A DNA stretch of 64,000 nt. Source: Galeopsis tetrahit. Taxonomy: Eukaryota; Streptophyta; Magnoliopsida; Lamiales; Lamiaceae. The notes beneath the pieces are model-generated. The model did not search any database and was not told the origin of the DNA. It saw only the letters and a list, made by a program, of their open reading frames with translations. Positions 54,364-64,000 of the stretch are shown in pieces (position 1 is the stretch's first letter; every line of letters starts with the position of its first letter). A program made the translations under genes and the position numbers. Where the stretch lies: assembly GCA_963675135.1 (NCBI GenBank), contig OY776125.1:22060565-22124564 (forward strand). Reading direction: 5' to 3'.

Positions 54364-54540
54364 CATGTATTTATAACACACACAACTACCACTACATACA
54401 TGAATAATGGAGTTAATGACTTTTGTCATGATTTTCAACTAGTTCTTTTTACATGATTCATCAATCAATTTATTTGCAAATTGCAGTTTGAGATTACATT
54501 ATTTGCAAGCTGCATACCCGTCCTTGCATTAATTTTTTAG

Positions 54541-55863
54541 TATATGGTCTGTCCAAAAATTCATTCATGTGCCCTGTCACCACTCTGTCCACTGAACTCA
54601 CCATGCTGTCAATATCATCATTAATCGGATGTTGTGTTGTGAAGATACTTTCAAAGTACTCCTGGATTATCAATGCAATTCCTTCATTCGACTCGCACCA
54701 CTCCCATGTGTCGTTCTCCAATCCATGAATCTTATTTACCCATCTTCGTTGCGAGGCTTTCCGATGAAACACTTTGATATTTCTATCCCTATCTTTCAAC
54801 CACGAAATTCTAGCTCTTTGTTGCCATTTCATACTTTCTTATGTTTGTAGTCTCTCGATATACTATTCCAACTCCCTCACTTTTTCCACATCTACCTCTC
54901 CTTGTTCTTCATTCAACAGCTCGTTCAACCTACCTCGAAAACTTTTAATTTTTCCCCTTAAGTCTCCCACTTTTGATACTGCCCAGTTGTTTAACTTTTT
55001 CCCACACTTTCGAATCTTCTCCATCACTCCCCAACTATCTCCTCCTTTCCCCAGCCTTGTTCAACCACTGATCTGAAATCAGGTTCCAACATCCATGCCC
55101 TCTCAAATCGGAACAAATGCGAGTGTTTCCAATCTATACTCTTTTGTCCCTCGTTCATGCTCAATAAAACTAGGCGATGATCCGAGCCATAAAAATTGAG
55201 ATTTCTGATTTCTCAATTCCCTGTTTTATCCAGCCATTGCTCGTTTGCCACAAAACGATCCAGTTTCTCCTTTACTTGATAAATACCCTTCCTTTTATTC
55301 ATCCATGTGAAAAAGGGTCCCTTAGTCTCCATAACCTTGAGTCCCACTTCGTCTAACACTTCTCTAAAGTCCTTCATCTGTTTCAAAGGCCTCAACTTCG
55401 TTGCATCTCCCCCTTTTTTTTCATCTAGGAATAGCAACTCATTAAAATCTCCCCCAACTACCCAAGCATCATTCATTTCTCCATTAGAGAATCTAATTTT
55501 TCTTACCAAGTCCCAAGAATGTTTGCGAAGATATGTTGGAATGTTGGTGAGCCGTAAAAACCAGTAAATCTCCAATCTAGATCATCATTGACAACTACAC
55601 AATCAATATGTCCACATGAGTACGAAAGCAAAGAAATTTCCACTTTTTCATTCCCAAAAAGAGCCAAACCTCCACTAGTGCCTCTAGGATCACTACCAAT
55701 ACAGAATTAAAGTTCAAACATTTTTTCGAACTACTACAAGTTCTAACAGGCACCTTAGTTTCAATTAAAAACAAAAGATCGGGGCGATTTTCAACAACTA
55801 ATTGCTACAGATTCTGGAATGCACGCTTACTCCCCAGTCCCCGTGCATTCCACACAATGGCAA
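54541..55863 (-). pseudogene. LINE B ORF2: endonuclease and linker
   Basis: Begins MIAIVWNARGLGSKRAF (ATG near 55866). Endonuclease motifs: VVGGDFNE (about 55450), KGPFFTWMN (about 55310), and a GSDHR-type motif at about 55175. A helical linker follows with KWQQRARISWLKDRDRN (about 54800) and an end at NEFLDRPYT. Stops at several places, including a TAG about 17 codons after the start. Reverse transcriptase and RNase H are absent. Confidence 0.8.
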
Positions 55864-55899
55864 TCATGGGCGACGGCGGGGCTGAGTCGAGTCAGACGC

Positions 55900-57157
55900 C
55901 GCCCCCATGAGCAGTTGCTCATGCTCCTCTCCACTCTTGGTCTTTTTGGCTTGTGTTGTCACCCCTCCGCCTCCTTGGTCGCCCACAATCACTTGCTCAT
56001 CCTCTCTTGCCCCATTGGTCGTAGCTCGACCCCTCTTTTTCATTGGTTGAGTTGCCCCTTTAGCACACTCCATCGTCCCAGGTTCTTAGCATCTCCCTGT
56101 CCTCCCTTTATTGCTCCAGTCAAAGGTTGTTTCAGCCTCAACATACTTGCCTATTACTTGCTACCACTGCCTTCTCCTCCTTGGCCTCCCTTCACAGCTA
56201 AATATAGGCTTGTCTGTCCCATGTAGTTCAGTCCATTTCCAAACAAAGGTCCCCCGTTATTCTGTAAAGAATTTAAGTAAGCATAATACCTCATACTTTT
56301 TGATAAGGTGAACATGTCCCCCTCTCCATAATTAGTTGGCTCTGTCAGAAATTAATTTGTGTTGAAAATCGGTTGTGGTACCTCCCTCATTGCCATCGTA
56401 GCTGCAGGTTTCGTCTTCTTATAGATCAGTGTTGCTGCAGCCCCCTTCTCAACCACTATCTCTTTGCCCTTGTCTTTTTCTACTTCCACTACTACTGATT
56501 GTTGTCTCTTCCTTCCAATCCCTTTCCGCCCCCATGAGCAGTTGCTCGTGCTCCTCTTCACTCTCGGTCTTTTTGGCTTGTGTTGTCACCCCTCCGCCTT
56601 CTTGGTCGCCCACAATCACTTGCTCATCCTCTCTTGCCCCATTGGTCGTAGCTCGACCCCTCTTTTTCATTGGTTGAGTTGCCCCTTTAGCACACTCCAT
56701 CTGCTGTCCCAGGTTCTTAGCATCTCCCTGTCCTCCATTTATTGCTCCAGTCAAAGGTTGTTTCAGCCTCAACATACTTGCCTATTACTTGCTACCACTG
56801 CCTTCTCCTCCTTGGCCTCCCTTCACAACTAAATTTAGGCTTGTCTGTCACATGTAGTTCAGTCCATTTCCAAACAAAGGTCCCCCGTTATTCTGTAAAG
56901 AATTTAAGTAAGCATAATACCTCATACTTTTTGATAAGGTGAACATGTCCCCCTCTCCATAATTAGTTGGCTCTGTCAGAAATTGATTTGTGTTGAAAAT
57001 CGGTTGTGGTACCTCCCTCATTGCCATCGTAGCTGCAGGTTTCGTCTTCTTATAGATCAGTGTTGCTGCAGCCCCCTTCTCAACCACTATCTCTTTGCCC
57101 TTGTCTTTTTCTACTTCCACTACTACTGATTGTTGTCTCTTCCTTCCAATCCCTTTC
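55900..57157. repeat. Tandem duplication of about 630 bp inside LINE B ORF1
   Basis: Copy 1 is 55900-56526 and copy 2 is 56527-57157. They are nearly identical, with a 4-bp difference in the ctccat(ctg)ctgtccc region and a few substitutions. The unit covers the ORF1 C-terminal coding region and its stop. The duplication places a second ORF1 tail between ORF1 and ORF2. Confidence 0.88.
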
Positions 57158-57920
57158 GCTCTTGCCCATTCAAAGTCTGCTGGAGTTGGGCTCTTTTGGC
57201 CCTCTGCTTTCAGCCACAAAGGATACATTTTTTCCTTATTCTGCACTTGCCCGTCCTCCGTAAACGTAGTTGGGCATTCCTTATCCCAGTGTGTGAGTAA
57301 TCCACAGATTCCACAATACTCCACCAATTTTCATAGCGGAACAGGACTAGCTGATTGCCTCCCAACATTTTCATCGAAGTACCCCTCACCAAAGGCCTAC
57401 TCATGTCAATAAGGATCCTTACCCTCAGGCACCGCCCCCAAGTTGCATCTCCCGCTGGTTTAGCTACCTCCAGTACCTCGCCCAATATGCTCCCCATTCG
57501 TTGCCCCACCACCGGATTCATTGAATTCAGTGGTAGTCCATGGAACTGCACCCAGAATGGTTCCTGGTTGAACACCATTGTTGCCGGACATTCCATTCAT
57601 GTAATCCTCTGAAGGATTAGCGTGGTTACCGTCAAGTTCCAAGGCTGTATGTACTGGGCTTTGTTGCACTCCACAGTTTCACCAAATTCTAGTACAAAAA
57701 GTCTGTCTCCCACTTGGGATACTGTTAGAGGGCCTTCCAATCTCCAAATCTTCTTCACTGCCGCACTTAGATTTGAGGGACCCATATTCTTTCGTACTGT
57801 GAACCACCCCAACAGAACATTCGTTTGGTTAGACAGTCCCCCTTGCCCTACCTCGAACTCCTCCTCATCAGCATGTGCAATCGACACCCTGCTCATTCGT
57901 ACATTCAGATTGTCCGCCAT
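56848..57920 (-). pseudogene. LINE B ORF1: gag-like nucleic-acid-binding protein
   Basis: ATG at 57920 (MADNLNVRMSRVS). DUF4283-type domain in the first ~110 residues (LLGWFTVRKNMG, VGDRLFVLEFGE). After a frame change near 57597, a region with VRILIDMSRPLVRGT follows. After another change near 57320, a CCHC knuckle CGICGLLTHWDKEC and a basic tail (RARAKGIGRKRQQ is partly in the duplicated unit). Two frameshifts make it nonfunctional. Confidence 0.78.
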
Positions 57921-58286
57921 TGCTCTCACTCTCAAGAAAACAAAAAACTCAGAATTATTCAAAGGAAAGAACTTAGCTTCATAGATTTGTGAATATCGGG
58001 GCCCCAATTTCTAGGCACTTATATCCATTTTGCCACTCCACCTCACCAATCGCAATGAAGTTAGATCTACAAGGAGGATTATACTCAATGAGTATTTTCG
58101 GAACTCACCAAAATCCTGCCATAGCTGCTCCTCGACATTAGTAATTCGGCGTAGTAATGATGATTAATTTTGGGCGTGAAAACCAAAAATCTCGTGCAAC
58201 CGGACGACGTTTCGAATCGCACACACCGAAGGTGGAATCGCACCTAGTCAGGCGCGTGTAACGCATGCATTTTTTGAGATTGGAGA

Positions 58287-59163
58287 TATATGCCCCTTCC
58301 CCCTCCAGCTTTGTTAGATGTACTCATTTATTGATTTAATATTCATGTAAAATATCAAATGTGCGCTTCAATAAAATACATTAAGATAGATACACTCGGC
58401 CTAAATCCTAAATCCTAATTCCTAACACTAATTTCAGGGAAAGTCGTCAGTGTCCCTAAAAAAGAAAATTTAGAAATCTAAAAAAAAAATACAATCGACA
58501 CTGGTTTGTCGACCATAGAGTATATTTTCGACTAAGGTTTGTCGATGAAAAAGACACACTTGTCGACAATATTTTATCGAAAAAATTTTAAAAAATCAAA
58601 ATTTTCGACAAGAAATTGTCGACCATAAATGCTAATGGTCGACAACAATTTTTCGACCATAATGTAAATCGACGACTCTAGTGTATCGAATTTTTTAAAA
58701 AAAATCTGAAGCACGAACAGAAACGAGAAATAAAGAAGAGGCTCAAGCATTCATTCAAGAGATGCCAATGAAAATCAGAATAGATCCAAATCAATTAAAA
58801 GTCTCAAGCATTCAAAAGAAGCCAAGGAAGAAAGAAGAGATTGGAACCTACCTGCTCGATAGCGCAGTGGGGACGCGCGCATGGAGACACTGGGGGCGGC
58901 GCGGCGTGACGACATGGGGATGGGTGGCACGGCGCGCCGATGAATGGGAACTTGGGTTGGGCGGCTGCGATATAGAAGAATGGAAGGAGTAGGATTAGAA
59001 AATCAGGGTTTATAGTGGTGTGGTGTATTTATCTAAGAAAATTTAGAAAGAATAGTATTTAATTAGATAATTTGGAGGGAGTACATCTATAATTCTTTTA
59101 TTTTATTTTAGGGGGTGTGAATGTATCGGAGGAGTACATCTACAAAAGCTGGAGGGGTATATA
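58287..59163. mobile_element. TIR element, about 880 bp, with TCGAC-rich interior
   Basis: The ends are inverted repeats: left TATATGCCCC...CCTCCAGCTTTGTTAG, right inverse TATATACCCCTCCAGCTTTTGTAG, both continuing ATGTACTC. The interior 58480-58690 has many GTCGAC / TTTTCGAC words in both orientations. A GC-rich stretch (58860-58990) includes a 76-codon frame that is not convincing as a gene. No target duplication could be fixed, so the superfamily is open. A relic lies at 20301-21030. Confidence 0.55.
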
Positions 59164-59832
59164 ACCCACGCCTTAACTTGGGCCCTGCAAATCAATGGAG
59201 ATATGCGGCTGCTGTTTATAGTGAATCCAAGAATGCTTTAATTTTTTTCCATTGATTTCGAAATTTCACTATAAATCAATGGAGGAGAGAGAGGATTTTT
59301 TTTCCATTGATTTGCTTTGGTCATGTATATAATCCGTTCAGCCACGCCGCCATGCACCCGTCACACCTCCTCCTACGTCGGTTGCCCTCTTTTTCTTCTT
59401 TTTTATTTCTTCTGCAACTCCCCCAGCCCGGCCCGGCCCCTAATTATCTTCTCCGATACACTCATTAATGAATGTGATATATAATTACTAATGTAACACT
59501 TTTATTCATAAAATATTACTTTGTATATTAATTTTTCACATATTAAATTTGATTTTAAAATTTTAAATACAGTGCAATCGATCATTTACTAAAAAAGTAG
59601 AGATCCTATGACATTTAATTTATATGAAATTAAATTTAATGTGCGTCCTCAATTAACTTGTCAAAGACAAGTGTACACTCCATTAAAATCAATTAATTAA
59701 TTTAAACCAATTTTTCCAACAAAAAATAAAAATATTTATTTAAACATATTTAATTAAATAACATAATTTAGAATATATATGTGATTTTTAGAAAAGTATA
59801 TAATTTTATATTTTATAATTAATTGATGAATA
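59164..59832. other. Intergenic region
   Basis: Contains a short inverted repeat (aaatcaatggag...ttccattgattt, 59200-59320) and AT-rich sequence. No gene seen. Confidence 0.4.
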
Positions 59833-60309
59833 CTCTCTCCGTCCACACATAATTAATATGCACTTTTCTTTGTATGCCAATTTTAAGGAATATTACTCCC
59901 TCCGTACCACAAAGATAGCCACGTATTCCTTTTTTGGATGTTCCAAATTATAGCCACATTTCCTCTTTTATTTTAGTATTAAATGTTTTATTGTCAATTT
60001 TACCCATAATTAATAAGAGTAATTAATGCTTAACAAATTTTGGAGTATGAGATTCTAAGGGCAAAATTGACACATTAGCTAAAATTGACTACATTTATTG
60101 TTTTTTCTTAATCTGTGTGTAAAGTTAAATGTGGTTATCTTTGTGGGACGAAGGGAGTAGTAATTTATGTAAAAAGTAGATGTGTAAAGTAAAAATGTAA
60201 AAGTGAAGGACGTATTAGTGTATTTAGAAAAAAAATAATTTCATTTATAGAAGTGTGCTATTAAGTGTGAACAACTAAAAAAAATGCATATTAAATATGG
60301 ACGAAGAAA
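59833..60309. mobile_element. Stowaway-like MITE (outer), interrupted by a second MITE
   Basis: Left end CTCTCTCCGTCCACACATAA; right end reads ATATTAAATATGGACGAAGAAA with TA at both edges. Subterminal sequences (taatatgcactttt / aaaaatgcatatta) pair as an inverted repeat. The element is split at 59895/60158 by the inner MITE. Confidence 0.65.
59896..60157. mobile_element. Stowaway-like MITE (inner), 262 bp
   Basis: CTCCCTCCGTACCACAAAGATAG at the left and the inverse at the right (CTCCCTTCGTCCCACAAAGATAACCAC), flanked by TA on both sides. Nested in the outer MITE and therefore younger. Confidence 0.85.
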
Positions 60310-62029
60310 TACTAATTTGAGATTGATATTACTAAGTTTGTTTAAGCTTGTATATACTTAATAGTATTGTTTAAGCTTGTTAAAAAAAAAAAAAAATTAG
60401 CTACGTATCTATCTTACTCTTCAAATATACAATTTTTCATATGCAATTGAGTGTAAATTATACCGTTGAATTTAAAGTTATTTGAATAAATTTTTAATTG
60501 TCCAACTAAATTTTTAATCAACTGTATTAGAATAAATTAAAAATATGACTTAGTTGTATAACTGCACACATGGGTAATTAATCCTTTAATTTATGTATTA
60601 AAAAAACTCTGATAAAGGAAAAGGGGGGCATCTGCAGGCACGTACACGGCCCACAGCGATGGCCATGAATGGCTTTTTTGTGGGTTGGTGCAGGCTTTAG
60701 GGAAAGGCAGATTGTTCTTTGCTTAAATATAGGTATAAGTTTGATATGATGAGTAGCGCATGTGCATGTGCATGGCCCACTCCACCACCTTTTATTGCTA
60801 CGTGGTTTTAGCTTACTAGATTTTCCTCAGCATGGGACAACCTAAGGTGTTTGTATGTATGTACATGTATACTACTGTAACTGTATATGGACCCATTACT
60901 CTCCTGCCCTCATCTCTATCACCTTTTAATTACTCAATTGGATTTGTGACCACTTTCATTTATTGGATCTTTCATTCTCAATTTTTTTTTCTCTACTTCT
61001 CGTTCACTTATAATATTACTCGTTTAATTATTTTATGATATTATTAGTTACTATTATTTATGATATTATTACTTATAATTAGATGTGTAAAATTATTTTT
61101 TGAGGGGTTGTTTGCAAAAATATATATATTTGAAAAGGTGATTAAATTTTTTTATTTGGCAAATTCTTGTATACAATTGGATACATATATATATAATTGA
61201 ATTTTAAATGATTTAGATATATTCTCATTTGTTCAACTAAATTTTTGACCCACCAAATTAAAATTGTAATTCAATTACATCAATTGTACCATGCTATTAT
61301 TTTGTATTGAAAAAAAATATATAAATCTGTGAAAATCAGTCATAATATGCACTATGAAAAAAAAACTGAGGAAATCAGCAAAATAAATAGGGTCATATCA
61401 CATAAAAATTATGTATAAAGGTAGCTCAAGCAGACCTATTCAAGAATCTTTAATGATCCGATTAATAGGATTAATAATAGATATTTAGCGTAAAAAATGG
61501 CGTACCTATTAATTTTAGGAGGATGAATTAAAATTATTGTCCCCTCTAGCTTCTTTTCCTCCTATATTCTTGTTCCCTTTCCATGAATTATCGTTCAAAC
61601 ATTATGTCCTTGAACAAACTACAACATTTTAAAAAAAAAAAAAAAATCATTACAACAAACTACAACATTTTCGAACTATGATTTCAGCTCATCATTCTCC
61701 CTACGACGTAGTTTGACTCTGGTGCCACATGATACAAACACAGTTGACAAACCAAAATCCCAACATTGCCTCATTTATAATTTTAACAAAATACATTAGG
61801 TCGATCGACTTATATGTTCTGCCAATGAGTTTATTTTGTTTTTTGTTTAACAAGAGAATCCACAACTAACTGCTATCCGAGGATGCATAACGGATAAAGT
61901 TAGCACTCGTACAATAGCCCACGCCGAAAAAAATGTTTATACATTTGCCACTATATTTGTATACACAAAAACCCAACTCCAAAATTTAATGAATTGTGAT
62001 AAAAACTAAACTGGATCTAGCTAATTTAT
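60310..62029. other. AT-rich intergenic region downstream of the DUF547 gene
   Basis: No gene can be supported. A short frame at 60832-61038 has no recognisable domain. The right part (about 61900-62029) is presumably the 3' UTR of the DUF547 gene. Confidence 0.4.
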
Positions 62030-64000
62030 TCACCTGTGGAAAAGATATCTGAAGCTGAAGTCATAAGGCATTATAAGAATGGATTGCAATAGAGGCTCGT
62101 CTTTTCTGCTCTCAAGGCATTTGATCGCTTGTTTTCCGAGTTCAGAAGGCAATTGGAGGCATATCCAATCAACCAATGATTCAAAGTCTTTTGCAAAGTC
62201 CAGAAGATACCAATCCAGCAACTTTGGTATTGCTATGACATTTTTAATGGTTGAGATGCCAATTGCTGCTTGTAAGTACTCTCTCTTAGCAGTTTCCAGC
62301 TCCTTCTCAACGTGCGATGCAGTGTACACTCTTATCTTAAATACAAAATCAAATAATATAGCTCAAAATCTTTGTTACACTTAATGTAAAACTAGATTAA
62401 AATTAGGTATAATATCAAGTTTGGTCCCTAAAGTTTATATTTTTCCAGTTTTGGAAACTGAATTTCACTCAGTATCAAATTTGGTTCTGAAAGTACACTT
62501 TTTCTCCCACATCTGGTCCCACCGTTAGTTGACCCCCAAATAGTTGATTCTGTTAGTCAACGAACGGTGGGAACAGATGTGAGGGTGAAAGTGTACTTTC
62601 AGGACAAACTTTATAGTGAGTGAAAGAGGGGAATCAAAACTGGAGAAAAAGTAAACTTTAGGGGCTAAAATGATATTATCCCTTGAAATTACAAAAGTTA
62701 GAAGAATTGGTACCAACAAGAGCAGTAACTTACAGCAGGGGAAGACCAGCTTCCACAGGACAGAGCAAATGTTACTAATGGCTCAGACAGTTCCAAGCCG
62801 AGCGCGCTTCGTGTCATCATCTCATCACCTTTTGTAGTTTTTGAGAAAGACTGGAGAGAGCAAGCAAATAGGATTAATTGAAGGGACCCTAAAACTGAAA
62901 GCATAAGCTAGGTGAAAACAGTATTATCAATCTGTTTATTAGTAGCTTACATATTTTGAGTGATAAGGCAGTCTCAGTATGAAATGTTCGATGGATATTG
63001 CATTTAGAATGTGTCCTCCAACATTAACTGTTGCCTGAGAAAAAAGCATTTGAGCTCCAACAAGAAACATACTCTTTGCATCGAGCATCATGAAATAAAG
63101 CAGTAAATATACAATACCTTCTGCATTAGTTCAAAAACTGTTTCTGGATTCTCTGGAATGCCAAACTTGATAAAAGCCTGAAGAAAATGAATCAGTTCAT
63201 CAGCTGTTGTTTGCAACTCGACTCTTCCATGATCAAAATAGAATTCAGCTTCTCCCGATTTAGATTTTGATAAGTGATGTAAAAGGGAGTTAATTTTGTA
63301 AAGGTATTATTCTGGTACTTACATTCATCATGCATGAGTTGTAGATGTTAATCCAAAAGGCAAGCTTTTCTTGATGGCTAAGGCCCTTTAAATTCATTGT
63401 CGCGAGTCTCTGAAACAGTACCCTGCAAAAACACGAAATTGGCCATACTTGTTATATGCATCAGCATCATACACAAGTTAAAACCAGAAAATAATAGTAA
63501 CGTAAAAGGTTTTCTAGTCCTGTAAATTTGCTCATTTTTGCTTTCAGGACACTCCACTTTCCCGAATTAAATTTCATCCTGTTAACTTTCAAAATTTAAA
63601 ATTTTAGCCCTTTGACCGGCTACAGCCGGATTTGAGCTGACTGTGACATTAAGATATTGTTTTCAATTTCGTCCTATTACCTTTTCAAAACCAGTTATAA
63701 AGCCGTTGTAGCCGATCAAAGGACTAAAAAATTGAATTTTGAAAGTTAACAAGACGAAATTTAATTCGGAAAAGTGGAGTGTCCTGAAAGCAAAAATGAA
63801 CAAACCTGCATGACTAAGAAAAACAATTTCCCTAATAATAATAATAAAGAGATTAATTATGTGTTATTCTAACTTACTTTAATCGTTGAACATGGAACGC
63901 TGATATTGTAGTTCGGTTTGGATTGATAGAGGTTGCTTCAATGGCCAACAAATGCTTATATGGACCAATATCTCTCTTCCCAAACTTTGAGCATAATTTA
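62030..64000 (-). CDS. DUF547 domain protein, C-terminal part (5' end outside window)
   Basis: Six exons are visible on the minus strand: 63878-64000 (continues off the edge), 63323-63422, 63118-63177, 62951-63034, 62734-62850 and 62030-62335. All have GT-AG borders and phases that join cleanly to give about 262 residues. DUF547 signatures: DIGPYKHLLAIEA, QEKLAFWINIYNSCMMN, FIKFGIPENPETVF, NVGGHILNAISIEHFILRL, LELSEPLVTFALSCGSWSSPA, then RVYTASHVEKELETAKREYLQAA, and an ending with DFSFRYLF typical of the family's C-terminus. Plant DUF547 proteins often carry an N-terminal leucine-zipper domain, which would lie outside the window; their biochemical role is not established. No breaks are seen. 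Two introns contain fold-back elements. Confidence 0.92.
62407..62692. mobile_element. Fold-back MITE in an intron of the DUF547 gene
   Basis: Long imperfect inverted repeat: left arm starts ATAATATCAAGTTTGGTCCC, right arm inverse ATAATATCATTTTAGCCCC, both continuing CTAAAGTTTA. The arms extend toward the centre at about 62540 (the TTAGTTGAC and GTCAACGAACGG region). The superfamily is unclear. Confidence 0.7.
63513..63818. mobile_element. Fold-back MITE in an upstream intron of the DUF547 gene
   Basis: Arms of about 115 bp pair almost perfectly. The left arm includes TTTGCTTTCAGGACACTCCA and the right arm contains its inverse (TGGAGTGTCCTGAAAGCAAA), with GACCGGCTACAGCC and its partner GGCCTTTATAAC/GTTGTAGCCGATC nearer the centre. 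The transcript of this intron would form a long hairpin. Confidence 0.75.

Larger units (their letters stand above)
54508..58270 (-). mobile_element. LINE B, 5' half (ORF1, endonuclease), 3' truncated
   Basis: Minus-strand L1-type LINE. The 5' region, ORF1 (from 57920) and the endonuclease part of ORF2 (from about 55863) are present. The copy stops at 54508 just after entering the reverse transcriptase (a KDGYAAL-coding scrap). 54369-54507 to its left is nondescript flank. The right limit is approximate, next to the TIR element at 58287. Confidence 0.8.

Noticed and set aside
39091..54527. 15-kb insertion with a 20-bp target duplication (AAGCTGCATACCCGTCCTTG)
   Set aside because: Homology between the two LINE edges extends beyond the 20 bases with divergence, so they are better read as paralogous LINE fragments than as one target duplication.
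58380..58435. Telomere-like CCTAAAT words
   Set aside because: Only a few degenerate units (cctaaatcctaaatcctaattcctaac); too short and irregular for an interstitial telomere.
58762..58992. 76-codon ORF in the TIR element
   Set aside because: No recognisable domain, in a GC-rich low-complexity stretch; probably chance.
60832..61038. 68-codon plus-strand ORF
   Set aside because: Hydrophobic low-complexity translation of AT-rich sequence, no family resemblance.

Overview
The window is nuclear DNA of a flowering plant. It is AT-rich, its genes contain introns with GT-AG borders, and it holds plant-specific families (DUF1645, R2R3-MYB, DUF547) inside dense, nested transposons. The repeat types suggest a eudicot, perhaps an asterid; that is inference and I cannot name a species. 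Only three host genes look intact in what is visible: a DUF1645 gene (6242-7087, minus), a three-exon R2R3-MYB gene (28795-29690, minus) and the 3' part of a DUF547 gene (62030 to beyond 64000, minus). A fourth host locus (39336-40736, plus) is a broken multi-exon pseudogene.

Layout. 1-4081 is the right part of a CACTA (En/Spm) transposon with a TNPD N-terminus and a TNPA-like gene. 5264-5970 is a hAT-like non-autonomous element. 9240-20297 is a second, complete CACTA copy of the same family with AGA target duplications. A 5.5-kb L1-type LINE with a 15-bp target duplication sits inside it (9525-15030), as does a Stowaway-like MITE (19220-19511). 23229-28266 is a very young Copia element with identical 250-bp LTRs, non-canonical TA...TA termini and one uninterrupted gag-pol frame. 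31490-39175 is a patchwork of LINE fragments on both strands. One is split by a hAT-like MITE and another by a palindromic LTR miniature element (36599-37103).

41117-54363 is a 13.2-kb Sirevirus-type Copia element with LTRs of about 1.33 kb and a CATGT target duplication. Its gag and pol are in different frames, one nonsense codon breaks the integrase, and a long extra ORF (49435-52842) lies between pol and the 3' LTR. 54508-58270 is the 5' half of another LINE with a 0.63-kb tandem duplication. From 58287 to 60309 there are a TIR element and a MITE nested in a MITE. The DUF547 gene carries two fold-back elements in its introns.

The features most worth checking are the palindromic TRIM-like insertion with two U5-type ends, the Sirevirus ORF3, the TA...TA Copia, and the internal blocks of terminal-type repeats between the two CACTA genes. 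All family names come from reading motifs by eye. No database search was run.
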